This document shows, one piece after another, positions 15,962 through 23,401 of a stretch of 64,000 nucleotides of DNA; positions within the stretch are counted from its first letter, which is position 1, and each line of letters opens with the position of its first letter. The DNA lies in the NCBI GenBank assembly GCA_900753305.1, contig CAADYR010000093.1, positions 1-64,000 on the forward strand, in the 5' to 3' direction. This stretch comes from Lachnospiraceae bacterium (GTDB lineage: Bacteria; Bacillota; Clostridia; Lachnospirales; Lachnospiraceae). Both the position numbers and the translations under genes were made by a program. The notes under the pieces were generated by a model. That model was not told the origin of the DNA, made no database searches, and saw only the letters and a list, made by a program, of their open reading frames with translations.

Positions 15962-16519
15962 ATGAAAATGAAGAAAGCAGCAGTATTTTTTGGAACAGGT
16001 TATGAAGAAATAGAAGCATTGACCGTAGTAGATATATTAAGACGTGCGGGTATACAAGTTACCTGCGTGGCAATCGATAATAGCAGACAGGTCAGAGGCT
16101 CCCACGATGTTAATGTGGATATGGATGCCACAATTGAGGGACTGGATTTTGAAAGCTATGATATTCTGGTGTGTCCGGGTGGAATGCCTGGAACAAAGAA
16201 TCTGGAAGCATGCAAAGCATTAACAGAGCAGTTACAGAACTTTTACAATAAAGGTAAGCTGATCGGAGCAATCTGTGCGGCTCCGCAGATATTCGGACAT
16301 CTTGGATTCCTGCAGGGCAGAAAGGCATGCATCTATCCCGGAATGGAAGCAGAGCTTATTGGTGCTGAAGTGGTATATGAGCCTGTGACACAGTCAGAAC
16401 ATGTGATTACCAGCAGGGGAATGGGGACAGCGATTCCGTTCGCATTACAGATTGTAGCTAATCTGCTCGATCAGGATACAGCAGATGATCTGGGAAGAAA
16501 AATAGTATATAACGTATAA
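15962..16519 (+). CDS. DJ-1/PfpI family protein
   Basis: A 185-residue member of the DJ-1/ThiJ/PfpI superfamily. It has the 'GYEEIEALT' segment with the conserved Glu (about residue 17) and the nucleophile elbow 'GAICAAP' with Cys at about 102, plus 'CPGGMPG' (about 74). DJ-1 relatives include glyoxalases, deglycases and stress proteins; the specific reaction is uncertain. ATG 15962 or 15968 are both possible. It appears monocistronic, followed by the cheR promoter. Confidence 0.9.
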   Translation: MKMKKAAVFFGTGYEEIEALTVVDILRRAGIQVTCVAIDNSRQVRGSHDVNVDMDATIEGLDFESYDILVCPGGMPGTKNLEACKALTEQLQNFYNKGKLIGAICAAPQIFGHLGFLQGRKACIYPGMEAELIGAEVVYEPVTQSEHVITSRGMGTAIPFALQIVANLLDQDTADDLGRKIVYNV

Positions 16520-16533
16520 AGTATTTCAAAGAA

Positions 16534-16580
16534 TAGCATCTTGCCTGAGTTTTGACAATAATTAGGCAAGATGCTATAAT
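16534..16580 (+). promoter_or_regulatory. Consensus promoter inside a 13-bp inverted repeat, upstream of cheR
   Basis: TTGACA (16552-16557) and TATAAT (16575-16580) are 17 bp apart. A perfect inverted repeat flanks them: TAGCATCTTGCCT (16534-16546) and AGGCAAGATGCTA (16564-16576). The right arm fills the spacer and touches the -10 box; the left arm sits just upstream of -35. No T run follows, so a terminator is less likely than an operator. A second TTGACA occurs at about 16603. Confidence 0.75.
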
Positions 16581-16635
16581 TGTATATGAAAATGCGTAAA
16601 ATATTGACAATAAACTGACAAAAGGAAGACCACAT

Positions 16636-17448
16636 ATGATCACAGAGGAAGAATTTCAGCGAATCGTGAAATATATGAAACGCAAAGCAGGAATCAATCT
16701 GAGTGCTAAACGCGTATTGATTCAGGGCAGACTGGATAATTATCTGCAAAAGGAAGGATACCATTCCTATAGTGAATTCATGGATGTGGTCGAAGCTTTT
16801 CCGGCAGGAGTTCAGGCTGAATACCTGTTGAATGCACTGACAACAAATCACACCTATTTCTGGAGGGAATATGAACAATTTCTGTATCTGAAGGAAACAG
16901 TATTTCCAAAGCTGGCACAGAAAACAGCAAGTACGAAAGACTGGCATATCTGGTGTGCAGCATCTTCCACAGGAGAGGAACCATATACACTGGCTATGCT
17001 CTGTATGGATTATCTGGGATTGGAACATTCAAACTGGGATACGAAAATTCTGGCAACAGATATTGATACGCATGTGTTGGAGACTGCACGGAGAGGAATT
17101 TATGCAAAAGATTCGGTTGAACAGCTTCCGGCAACATATGTAAGACGCTTTTTCAGAAAATATAATGATAAAGAATATCAGGTGACAAAGGAGTTAAAGG
17201 ATGAGGTACTGTTTAGACAGTTCAATTTAATGAATCCGTTGCCGTTTCGCAAACCATTGCATGTAGTATTCTTAAGAAATGTCATGATCTATTTTGAAGA
17301 AGAAACCAAAATACGTTTACTGGATCAGATTTATGACAAAATGGACTGTGGGGGATATCTTTTTATTGGTTCTACAGAGTCTATCAGTCAGAACTATAGT
17401 CGTTTTGAATATATTAGACCGTCTATTTACAGAAAGCCGGGATACTGA
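16636..17448 (+). CDS. cheR: CheR-type chemoreceptor glutamate methyltransferase
   Basis: A 270-residue CheR protein that methylates glutamates on chemoreceptors using S-adenosylmethionine. The N-terminal helical domain (about residues 1-70) is followed by the Rossmann methyltransferase. Motifs: 'TTNHTYFWRE' (about 70; the family has T-x-x-T-x-F-F-R), 'CAASSTGEEPYTLAM' (SAM binding, about 107), 'LATDID' (about 138), 'VVFLRNVMIYF' (about 213) and 'GYLFIGSTES' (about 238). It heads a closely spaced signalling operon through 22019. No chemoreceptor is encoded in the window. Confidence 0.95.
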   Translation: MITEEEFQRIVKYMKRKAGINLSAKRVLIQGRLDNYLQKEGYHSYSEFMDVVEAFPAGVQAEYLLNALTTNHTYFWREYEQFLYLKETVFPKLAQKTASTKDWHIWCAASSTGEEPYTLAMLCMDYLGLEHSNWDTKILATDIDTHVLETARRGIYAKDSVEQLPATYVRRFFRKYNDKEYQVTKELKDEVLFRQFNLMNPLPFRKPLHVVFLRNVMIYFEEETKIRLLDQIYDKMDCGGYLFIGSTESISQNYSRFEYIRPSIYRKPGY

Positions 17449-17452
17449 CAAT

Positions 17453-18490
17453 ATGAGAAGAATCAAAGTTTTACTGGTGGCAGGCAATTGTCGCCTGCTG
17501 GAGGCTCTTAGCAGGGTAGTCAGCACAGATAAAGAATTACATATTGTAGCACAGGCAGGCAATGCATACACAGCGAGAGATATGATTCTTGAGAATAATC
17601 CTGATGTGATGCTGTTGTGTGATGATCTGCCCAGAATGAAAGGCATTATCTTTCTTGCTAAATTAATGCCACAGTATCCGGTCAGAACAGTAGTCCTGTG
17701 CGATCTGGAGAGGGAAAAGGCAGCCTATGATGCAGGAGCAGTGGCAGCAGTGATGCTAAGTCTGAGTGGAAAAGAATCAGACGGGGAACTGGATGAGATA
17801 CTTGTCATGCAGAAGGTGAATGAGCATTTAAAAAAGGCATATTATCCACATGGAATTCCTGCAGCATCGGATGTCCTTTACAATACATATTATCCGTCGG
17901 GAAAAGTGTATTCATCTGTCGGTGTGATCGCAATGGGAGCTTCGACAGGCGGAACAGAAGCGATATATCAGGTGGCCAAAGAGTTCAGAAAAGACATTCC
18001 GGGCATTGTCATGGTACAGCATATGCCTCCAGGATTCACACAGATGTACGCACAACGTCTGAATCAGGAGTGTGAAATAGATGCCAAAGAAGCGGTTACA
18101 GGAGATATTGTACGCAGAGGACAGGTATTGCTCGCACCCGGAGATAAACAGATGCGGCTGGTCAAAATAAATGATGTATATCAGGTGGAATGCAGAGTAG
18201 GTCCCAAGGTAAGTGGACATTGTCCTTCTGTGGATGTTTTGTTTGAATCGGTTGCCAAAACTGCGGGAAAGGATGCCATAGGCGTCCTGATGACAGGCAT
18301 GGGCAGAGATGGGGCACAAGGACTGTACCAGATGAGAAAGGCAGGGGCAGTCACGATAGGTCAGGATGAAAAAAGCTGTGTTGTATATGGAATGCCGAAA
18401 GTCGCTTATGACATGGGGGCAGTTACTTATCAGGTTCCTTTGGAACAGATCGCACAGAAATTATATTATATACTGGATAAGAAAGGATGA
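17453..18490 (+). CDS. cheB: CheB methylesterase with degenerate receiver domain
   Basis: A 345-residue CheB. The C-terminal methylesterase/deamidase domain keeps the catalytic Ser164 (MGASTGG), His190 (VQHMPPGF) and Asp286 (TGMGRDG). The N-terminal receiver (about residues 1-105) is eroded: the acidic pocket reads VAGN, the phospho-acceptor Asp position is Cys56 (LLCDDLPRMKG), and neither the switch Thr/Ser nor the conserved Lys is at its usual place. It probably cannot be phosphorylated by a standard CheA. ATG 17453 lies 4 bp after the cheR stop, so translation is probably coupled; a much longer reading frame starting inside cheR is not used. It overlaps the next gene by 4 bp. Confidence 0.93.
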   Translation: MRRIKVLLVAGNCRLLEALSRVVSTDKELHIVAQAGNAYTARDMILENNPDVMLLCDDLPRMKGIIFLAKLMPQYPVRTVVLCDLEREKAAYDAGAVAAVMLSLSGKESDGELDEILVMQKVNEHLKKAYYPHGIPAASDVLYNTYYPSGKVYSSVGVIAMGASTGGTEAIYQVAKEFRKDIPGIVMVQHMPPGFTQMYAQRLNQECEIDAKEAVTGDIVRRGQVLLAPGDKQMRLVKINDVYQVECRVGPKVSGHCPSVDVLFESVAKTAGKDAIGVLMTGMGRDGAQGLYQMRKAGAVTIGQDEKSCVVYGMPKVAYDMGAVTYQVPLEQIAQKLYYILDKKG

Positions 18491-18894
18491 ATAAAGATAT
18501 GAGAATATTAATTGCGGAGGATGATTTTGCCAGCCGGAAGTTGTTACTGAAGTTCATGTCCGTTTATGGAGAGTGTGATGTCACTGTAGACGGAATGGAA
18601 GCCATTGATGCGTATCTGATGTCTCTGGAAGAGAATGATCCGTATGAGCTGATCTGTCTGGACGTCATGATGCCTGTCATGGATGGATATCAGGCACTTA
18701 AGAACATCCGTGATATTGAAAAAGAGCATGGGATCAATGAAGATAAAGCTGCCAAGATCATTATGACAACGGCTCTTAATGAAGAGAAAAATGTAAAAAA
18801 AGCATTTGAATTAGGCTGCACTGTGTATTGTGCGAAACCAATTGATATGGAAAAATTAAAAAGTACTTTACAGAAGCTTGGATTAATAGAGTGA
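18487..18894 (+). CDS. CheY-like single-domain response regulator
   Basis: A 135-residue stand-alone receiver. All key residues are present: EDD near the N-terminus (acid pocket), Asp in 'CLDVMMPVMDG' (about residue 59), Thr in 'IMTTA' (about 95) and Lys in 'CAKPID' (about 118). It has no output domain, so it acts through protein binding. The start overlaps the cheB stop (ATGA), indicating translational coupling. A likely phospho-donor is the PAS histidine kinase two genes downstream. Confidence 0.92.
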   Translation: MNKDMRILIAEDDFASRKLLLKFMSVYGECDVTVDGMEAIDAYLMSLEENDPYELICLDVMMPVMDGYQALKNIRDIEKEHGINEDKAAKIIMTTALNEEKNVKKAFELGCTVYCAKPIDMEKLKSTLQKLGLIE

Positions 18895-18913
18895 TGAATG
18901 GGGGATTCACCTT

Positions 18914-19444
18914 ATGGAAGAAAATATGGAGGAATTAAGCCAGGAAGAGGCACTTCTGGAAGAAGAGGATATCAGACAGGGCAAATATATGACCTTTGAA
19001 ATAGGCAAGGATACCTTTGGCGTAGAGTTAAAGTACGTCAATGAGATCATTCAGATGCAGCCGGTTACGCCCATACCGGAGGTAGAGCCTTTTATTAAGG
19101 GACTGATCAATCTGCGAGGTAAGATCATACCTGTCATTGATGTGGCAAACCGTTTTGAACAGGAGTCAGAACCGTATAATGACAGGACCTGTGTAATTGT
19201 AATAGAGGTGAGAGGAATCGAAGTCGGACTGATCATTAACAGTATTGCACAGGTGGTTTCAATAGAGGAAGATGACATCCTGCCTCCACCGGTGACACCA
19301 CATGGAATGGCTGCACAGAATAAGTTTATCAGAGGAATCGGTAAAACAGAGGATGGGGTGAAGCTACTGCTTGATCCGGTCAAATTGTTGAGTGATGATG
19401 CACTCGATTTTATTGATAAACAGGAAAATGAAGAAGAGGAATAG
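18914..19444 (+). CDS. cheW: CheW-type coupling protein
   Basis: A 176-residue CheW-domain protein, which normally links chemoreceptors to CheA. An acidic N-terminal stretch (about 1-22) precedes the CheW fold with 'YMTFEIGKDTFGVEL', 'NEIIQMQPVTPIPEVEPFIKG', 'NLRGKIIPVIDVANRF' and 'CVIVIEVRGIEVGLIIN'. The two-SH3-like barrel signature is complete. It is 3 bp upstream of the PAS kinase gene. Neither CheA nor a methyl-accepting receptor is encoded in the window, so partners must be elsewhere. Confidence 0.93.
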   Translation: MEENMEELSQEEALLEEEDIRQGKYMTFEIGKDTFGVELKYVNEIIQMQPVTPIPEVEPFIKGLINLRGKIIPVIDVANRFEQESEPYNDRTCVIVIEVRGIEVGLIINSIAQVVSIEEDDILPPPVTPHGMAAQNKFIRGIGKTEDGVKLLLDPVKLLSDDALDFIDKQENEEEE

Positions 19445-19447
19445 CTT

Positions 19448-20935
19448 ATGCCGGGTAAGGAACCACTGTTTCGTTTTGTATTAAATCACAGTCAGGAGCT
19501 GATATTCCGTTACGACAGTTACGGATATATCAGTTATGCCAATGAACGTGCCGTAAATCTCACGGGATATACTCAGGATGAACTGATGGGCAGCTATATA
19601 GGCACATTATTCAAAGATGTTTATTGTATTGTGGATTATCATGTGGCATTAGCAGATGAATATCGTGATAAAGAAGAAATAGAGACTTTTGTATACAGAA
19701 AGAATCAGACCTGTTTTCCTGTAATTATGACTACGGCATCCATTATATATGAGGATGAAGTCTCTCATTTCTGTATGATCATGGATGTGACCAGCTATAA
19801 GGAAAGTGTACGAAAACTTGAAGATAAGACAGAAGAAGTGAAGGATTCCATACATGCAAGGGATTCCTTTGTTGCTAGTGTGACGCATGAACTTAGAACT
19901 CCGGTCAATGGGATCAAAGGAAATACAGAACTTCTTATGGAACAGGAGCATGATCTGCAGAAGCTTGGAACACTGAAAATGATACTGGATTCCTGCACTA
20001 CTATGGAGGCGATCATTAATAATATTCTGGATTTTTCCAAATTGCAGGCAGGTAAATTCCAGATAGAGGAGAACCCGTTTTCATTCAGGGAGTTTATGCG
20101 GCGTAAAGAAAAAGAGTTCTCGGCAATGGCAATGCGTAAAGGATTAAGGTTCACTGTAAATGTAGCTGAGGATGTGCCGGATAAGCTCATCGGGGATGAA
20201 CTGCGGCTTACTCAGATCTTAAACAATCTGGTTTCCAATGCTGTGAAATTTACAGCACAGGGTTATATTGGAATTGAAGTTACCAAGAATACCCAGATCC
20301 AGGATGAGGTAGAGCTGTTCTTCGTAGTTGCAGATACAGGAATTGGCATTTCCAAAGAAGATAAAGATAAACTGTTCCAGAGCTTTACCCAGGTAGATGC
20401 TTCTATTACTAGAAAATACGGAGGCACAGGATTGGGACTTTCCATAACCAAAGAACTGGTCAATATGATGCATGGAGATATCTGGGCAGAGGGTGAAAAA
20501 GGCAGAGGTACTACTTTTTCTTTTACCATACATCTTAAAAGACAGGATATGCCGGAGCAGGAAGAAACGGAAAGCGCACAGATTTATTCTGCGGGAATTC
20601 CATTATCAGGAAGTATGGAAGTGGAACGGGAATTGATGTACGAGTTCGGAGGAGAGATCAATGAGAGAGAACTCCGCAGCAATTTTGAGAAAATGAATTT
20701 GAGTGCTGACATGGGAAACTGGTATAAAGCAGAGAATTATGCAGCAATGGTCAAACAGCTTCTTCAGGAAAGCTCTAGGGAATTACAACGTGCGGTATTC
20801 CGTATGGAAATGGCAGTCAGAAAGTCCGATTATGATAAATTCAGACAGTGTGCTGAGGATGTCAAAGCTTTGATGGTAAAAGAATGGGAGCAGGTGAGAG
20901 TGAATGGAAAACAGTATGGAGAAGGAGAAAATTAA
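19448..20935 (+). CDS. PAS-domain sensor histidine kinase
   Basis: A 495-residue cytoplasmic kinase without membrane segments. A PAS domain (about residues 5-115) precedes a HisKA domain with the phospho-accepting His147 in 'VTHELRTPVNG' and an HATPase domain with N-box 'NNLVSNAVKF', G1 'DTGIGIS' and G2 'GGTGLGLSI'. The last ~110 residues form a helical tail, including 'MEMAVRKSDYDKFRQCAED', which resembles an HPt bundle but has no His at the expected place. It lies between cheW and the HD-GYP regulator, its likely partners together with the CheY-like protein. Confidence 0.9.
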   Translation: MPGKEPLFRFVLNHSQELIFRYDSYGYISYANERAVNLTGYTQDELMGSYIGTLFKDVYCIVDYHVALADEYRDKEEIETFVYRKNQTCFPVIMTTASIIYEDEVSHFCMIMDVTSYKESVRKLEDKTEEVKDSIHARDSFVASVTHELRTPVNGIKGNTELLMEQEHDLQKLGTLKMILDSCTTMEAIINNILDFSKLQAGKFQIEENPFSFREFMRRKEKEFSAMAMRKGLRFTVNVAEDVPDKLIGDELRLTQILNNLVSNAVKFTAQGYIGIEVTKNTQIQDEVELFFVVADTGIGISKEDKDKLFQSFTQVDASITRKYGGTGLGLSITKELVNMMHGDIWAEGEKGRGTTFSFTIHLKRQDMPEQEETESAQIYSAGIPLSGSMEVERELMYEFGGEINERELRSNFEKMNLSADMGNWYKAENYAAMVKQLLQESSRELQRAVFRMEMAVRKSDYDKFRQCAEDVKALMVKEWEQVRVNGKQYGEGEN

Positions 20936-22019
20936 AATACTCATCGTAGATGACGTAGAAGTCAACCTGATCATTCTGGAAGAGATTATAAAAAATATGG
21001 GATATTGTGCAGTAACGGCATTAAGTGTTGCAGATGCGATAGAGCTTTTAAAAGATACGGAGGATTTGCCAAGGGTTATTTTATCAGATATTTCCATGCC
21101 GGATATTGATGGTTTTTCTTTTTGTACGATGTTAAAAAAGAATCCATATACCAGAGATATTCCGGTAATTTTTATCTCGGCAATGGATCAGGCAGCAGAC
21201 AGGAGCCAGGGTTTTGAACTGGGAGCTGTGGATTATATCAATAAACCATTTGACAGAACAGAAGTTGAACTGCGTATTAATACCCATCTCAAGATATATA
21301 TGCTGCAAAAAGAGTTAGAAGAGAATAACCGGAGACTTAGCAGAATCGTTACCAGACACATGGAAAAAATGCATAAAGAGCAGAAAAATATCATGATCGC
21401 CCTTGCCAGACTGGTAGAACTGAAGGAAGAAATGGCAAGTGACGAGAAACAGAACAATACTCATTATTCCAATGTCCCATATAATAGTAAGATATTGACC
21501 CAGGGAATGCAGTTTTCACCACGTTTTGAGGAAGAGATCAATGACAATTTCGTCGATACGATAGAATCTTCATCTGCTTTGCATGATATTGGAAAAATTA
21601 TGATTCCTGATTATATTTTATTAAAAAAAGGAAAACTATCACCGGAAGAAAAGAAAATTGTCTATACACATACGACACTTGGTGCTAAAGTGTTAAGCGA
21701 TATTTATGAGAATGTGGAGCATAATGATTTCATAGATATGGCAATTGATATAGCTCATTATCATCATGAGAACTGGGATGGAACAGGCTATCCCTGTGGA
21801 CTGAAAGGAACAGAGATTCCATTATCAGCAAGGATCGTTAAAGTGGTAGATGTATATGATGCCATGGTCAATGAGAGACCGTACAAAAATGGAATTCCAA
21901 TTGATGAAACATTAAAATGGATAGACGATGGAGCAGGAAAATATTTTGATCCTGATATTATTCAGGTATTTATGAAAATTCATCGAAATTTTATTGAAGG
22001 ACCTGACCCTTATCAGTAA
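20904..22019 (+). CDS. HD-GYP response regulator (c-di-GMP phosphodiesterase type)
   Basis: A 371-residue protein with an N-terminal receiver (acid pocket DD in 'LIVDDVEVN', phospho-acceptor in 'LSDISMPDIDG', Lys in 'INKPFD'), a coiled linker (about residues 130-175) and an HD-GYP domain. 'ALHDIGKIMIPDYIL', 'HHENWDGTGYP' and 'RIVKVVDVYDAM' are the HD-GYP signatures, so degradation of cyclic di-GMP is expected. The start overlaps the kinase gene by about 30 bp, suggesting coupled translation. Cyclic di-GMP commonly controls type IV pili, and a pilus locus lies 17 kb downstream; that link is inference. Confidence 0.92.
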   Translation: MENSMEKEKIKILIVDDVEVNLIILEEIIKNMGYCAVTALSVADAIELLKDTEDLPRVILSDISMPDIDGFSFCTMLKKNPYTRDIPVIFISAMDQAADRSQGFELGAVDYINKPFDRTEVELRINTHLKIYMLQKELEENNRRLSRIVTRHMEKMHKEQKNIMIALARLVELKEEMASDEKQNNTHYSNVPYNSKILTQGMQFSPRFEEEINDNFVDTIESSSALHDIGKIMIPDYILLKKGKLSPEEKKIVYTHTTLGAKVLSDIYENVEHNDFIDMAIDIAHYHHENWDGTGYPCGLKGTEIPLSARIVKVVDVYDAMVNERPYKNGIPIDETLKWIDDGAGKYFDPDIIQVFMKIHRNFIEGPDPYQ

Positions 22020-22145
22020 AAAAATACCACTTATAAAAAAATATTGTTCGTAAATACTAGGAGTAAGATAAGTGATATACACAAGCACTTATCTTTGAAG
22101 ATAGATAGCAAAAAACGAATAGTATTATTTATGGAGGTAACAAAT

Positions 22146-22349
22146 ATGTCATCACAGAGCAGATCTAACAGAGTAGAAGTTCCTGAAGCAAAGGCGGCTA
22201 TGGATAAGTTTAAAACAGAGGTAGCTTCCGAGTTGGGCGTTAACTTAAAGGAAGGTTACAATGGGGATTTAACATCCAGAGAAGCAGGTTCTATTGGTGG
22301 CGAGATGGTCAGAAGAATGGTCAAGAGCTACGAAGAGTCCATTAAATAA
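22146..22349 (+). CDS. Alpha/beta-type small acid-soluble spore protein
   Basis: A 67-residue SASP, which coats spore DNA and protects it during dormancy. The two family blocks are present: 'MDKFKTEVASELGV' with the germination-protease cleavage region, and 'GDLTSREAGSIGGEMVRRMV' for DNA binding. ATG 22146 follows ATGGAGG at good spacing. Expression in the forespore by sigma-G is expected from the family; I could not identify a convincing -35/-10 pair in 22020-22145. It is direct evidence that the organism forms spores. Confidence 0.95.
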   Translation: MSSQSRSNRVEVPEAKAAMDKFKTEVASELGVNLKEGYNGDLTSREAGSIGGEMVRRMVKSYEESIK

Positions 22350-22365
22350 GCAATGTAATGTTTTA

Positions 22366-22397
22366 AAAGGCGGTTGTAAATTTTACAACCGCCTTTT
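22366..22397. terminator. Bidirectional terminator
   Basis: AAAAGGCGGTTGTAAA pairs with TTTACAACCGCCTTTTT. It lies between the converging SASP and SGNH hydrolase genes. Confidence 0.9.
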
Positions 22398-22424
22398 TGG
22401 GTGAGTATTCAGGTGTACGGCGTA

Positions 22425-23390
22425 TTAGCCGCGGGAATCTTTTATGATAGCATGATCCAGCAGAAAATCTTTCCATACGCTGTAGTATTGTGCCTTGATA
22501 TGAACCTGATCCCAGGTATAGGAAGAAATCAGAGCGCCGTCTTTACACAGACTGCTTTCATTAATATCAATATAGAAGATGTCTTTCTGATCAGCAAGTG
22601 TGGCGATCAGTTCATTACGTTCCCGGATATTGTCATTTGTAACACTTTTCTCATGGTCAGATTTCTCTTTGGTGACCAGAAGATTACCTTCAATAAATAT
22701 CAGTGCTTTGGGCTGCAACTGACGGATTGTGGATACTACGTCACGATAGTGTTCGTAGAAACTTTGTGCTGTACCGGTGCCGCACTCATTGATACCGACC
22801 ATCAGATAGACTTTACCGAACTGATGAGTGCTAAGAACCTCTTTAACAGAAGTTTTCTTATTGTCATATGTAATCTTCGGTTTGTCAAAATCGTAAATGG
22901 AAAGGGATGTTTTGCATAAAAAAGTCGCATTTTTAATCCCGGAGAATTCACTGATGCCTACTGTACGGGAATCACCGATAAATACGGCATCTGAAAAATA
23001 ATCATCAGTAGCAGTGGTAAAAGTCAGAGCTTTGGATTCCTCCTGTGCGGCGTCTTTGGCCGCCTGCTGCTGTCTGACTAACATATCATTCATTTCCTTA
23101 CTGCGTTTGTGCTGGATATCAGCATAATAAGAATGATCAGCAGAGGGTTTATGTTGTGAGACCGGAACGGAACCACCGCTGGCTGCCAACATATGAATTG
23201 CCTGATCTCCCAGATCCATCAAAAGTCCGTCATGGATTCCCTGCATTGCTGTAGCAAGAGTTGGCCTGGAAGGTGATAATGCTTCTTTATTATGATAATA
23301 AGTCTGATTCCAGTAAGAACCCAGTAGAGTAAACAGCAGACTGGAAAGCAGCAAAGAGAAGGTCAGCAGATAAGGTCTGTCATGTTTCAT
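22425..23390 (-). CDS. SGNH/GDSL hydrolase, membrane-anchored, acetyl-transfer partner
   Basis: A 321-residue protein with an N-terminal membrane segment (about residues 8-25), a linker with a coiled Gln/Ala-rich stretch (about 95-120) and a C-terminal SGNH domain. Motifs: 'FIGDSRTVG' (nucleophile Ser, about 138), 'MVGINECGTG' (Gly and Asn, about 197) and 'DQVHIKAQYY' (Asp/His, about 302). It lies 11 bp downstream of an MBOAT acyltransferase gene; such pairs move acetyl groups onto cell-wall polymers or exopolysaccharide outside the membrane. Start ATG at 23390 follows AGGAGG. Confidence 0.88.
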   Translation of the reverse strand: MKHDRPYLLTFSLLLSSLLFTLLGSYWNQTYYHNKEALSPSRPTLATAMQGIHDGLLMDLGDQAIHMLAASGGSVPVSQHKPSADHSYYADIQHKRSKEMNDMLVRQQQAAKDAAQEESKALTFTTATDDYFSDAVFIGDSRTVGISEFSGIKNATFLCKTSLSIYDFDKPKITYDNKKTSVKEVLSTHQFGKVYLMVGINECGTGTAQSFYEHYRDVVSTIRQLQPKALIFIEGNLLVTKEKSDHEKSVTNDNIRERNELIATLADQKDIFYIDINESSLCKDGALISSYTWDQVHIKAQYYSVWKDFLLDHAIIKDSRG

Positions 23391-23401
23391 GCAAATACCT
23401 C

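Noticed and set aside
17294..17452. Longer start for cheB inside cheR
   Set aside because: The extension matches no CheB and overlaps cheR; ATG 17453 gives the standard length with catalytic residues at the family numbering.
22401..22919. Reading frame on + over the SGNH gene
   Set aside because: It is antisense to an SGNH gene with clear motifs, ribosome binding site and operon partner.
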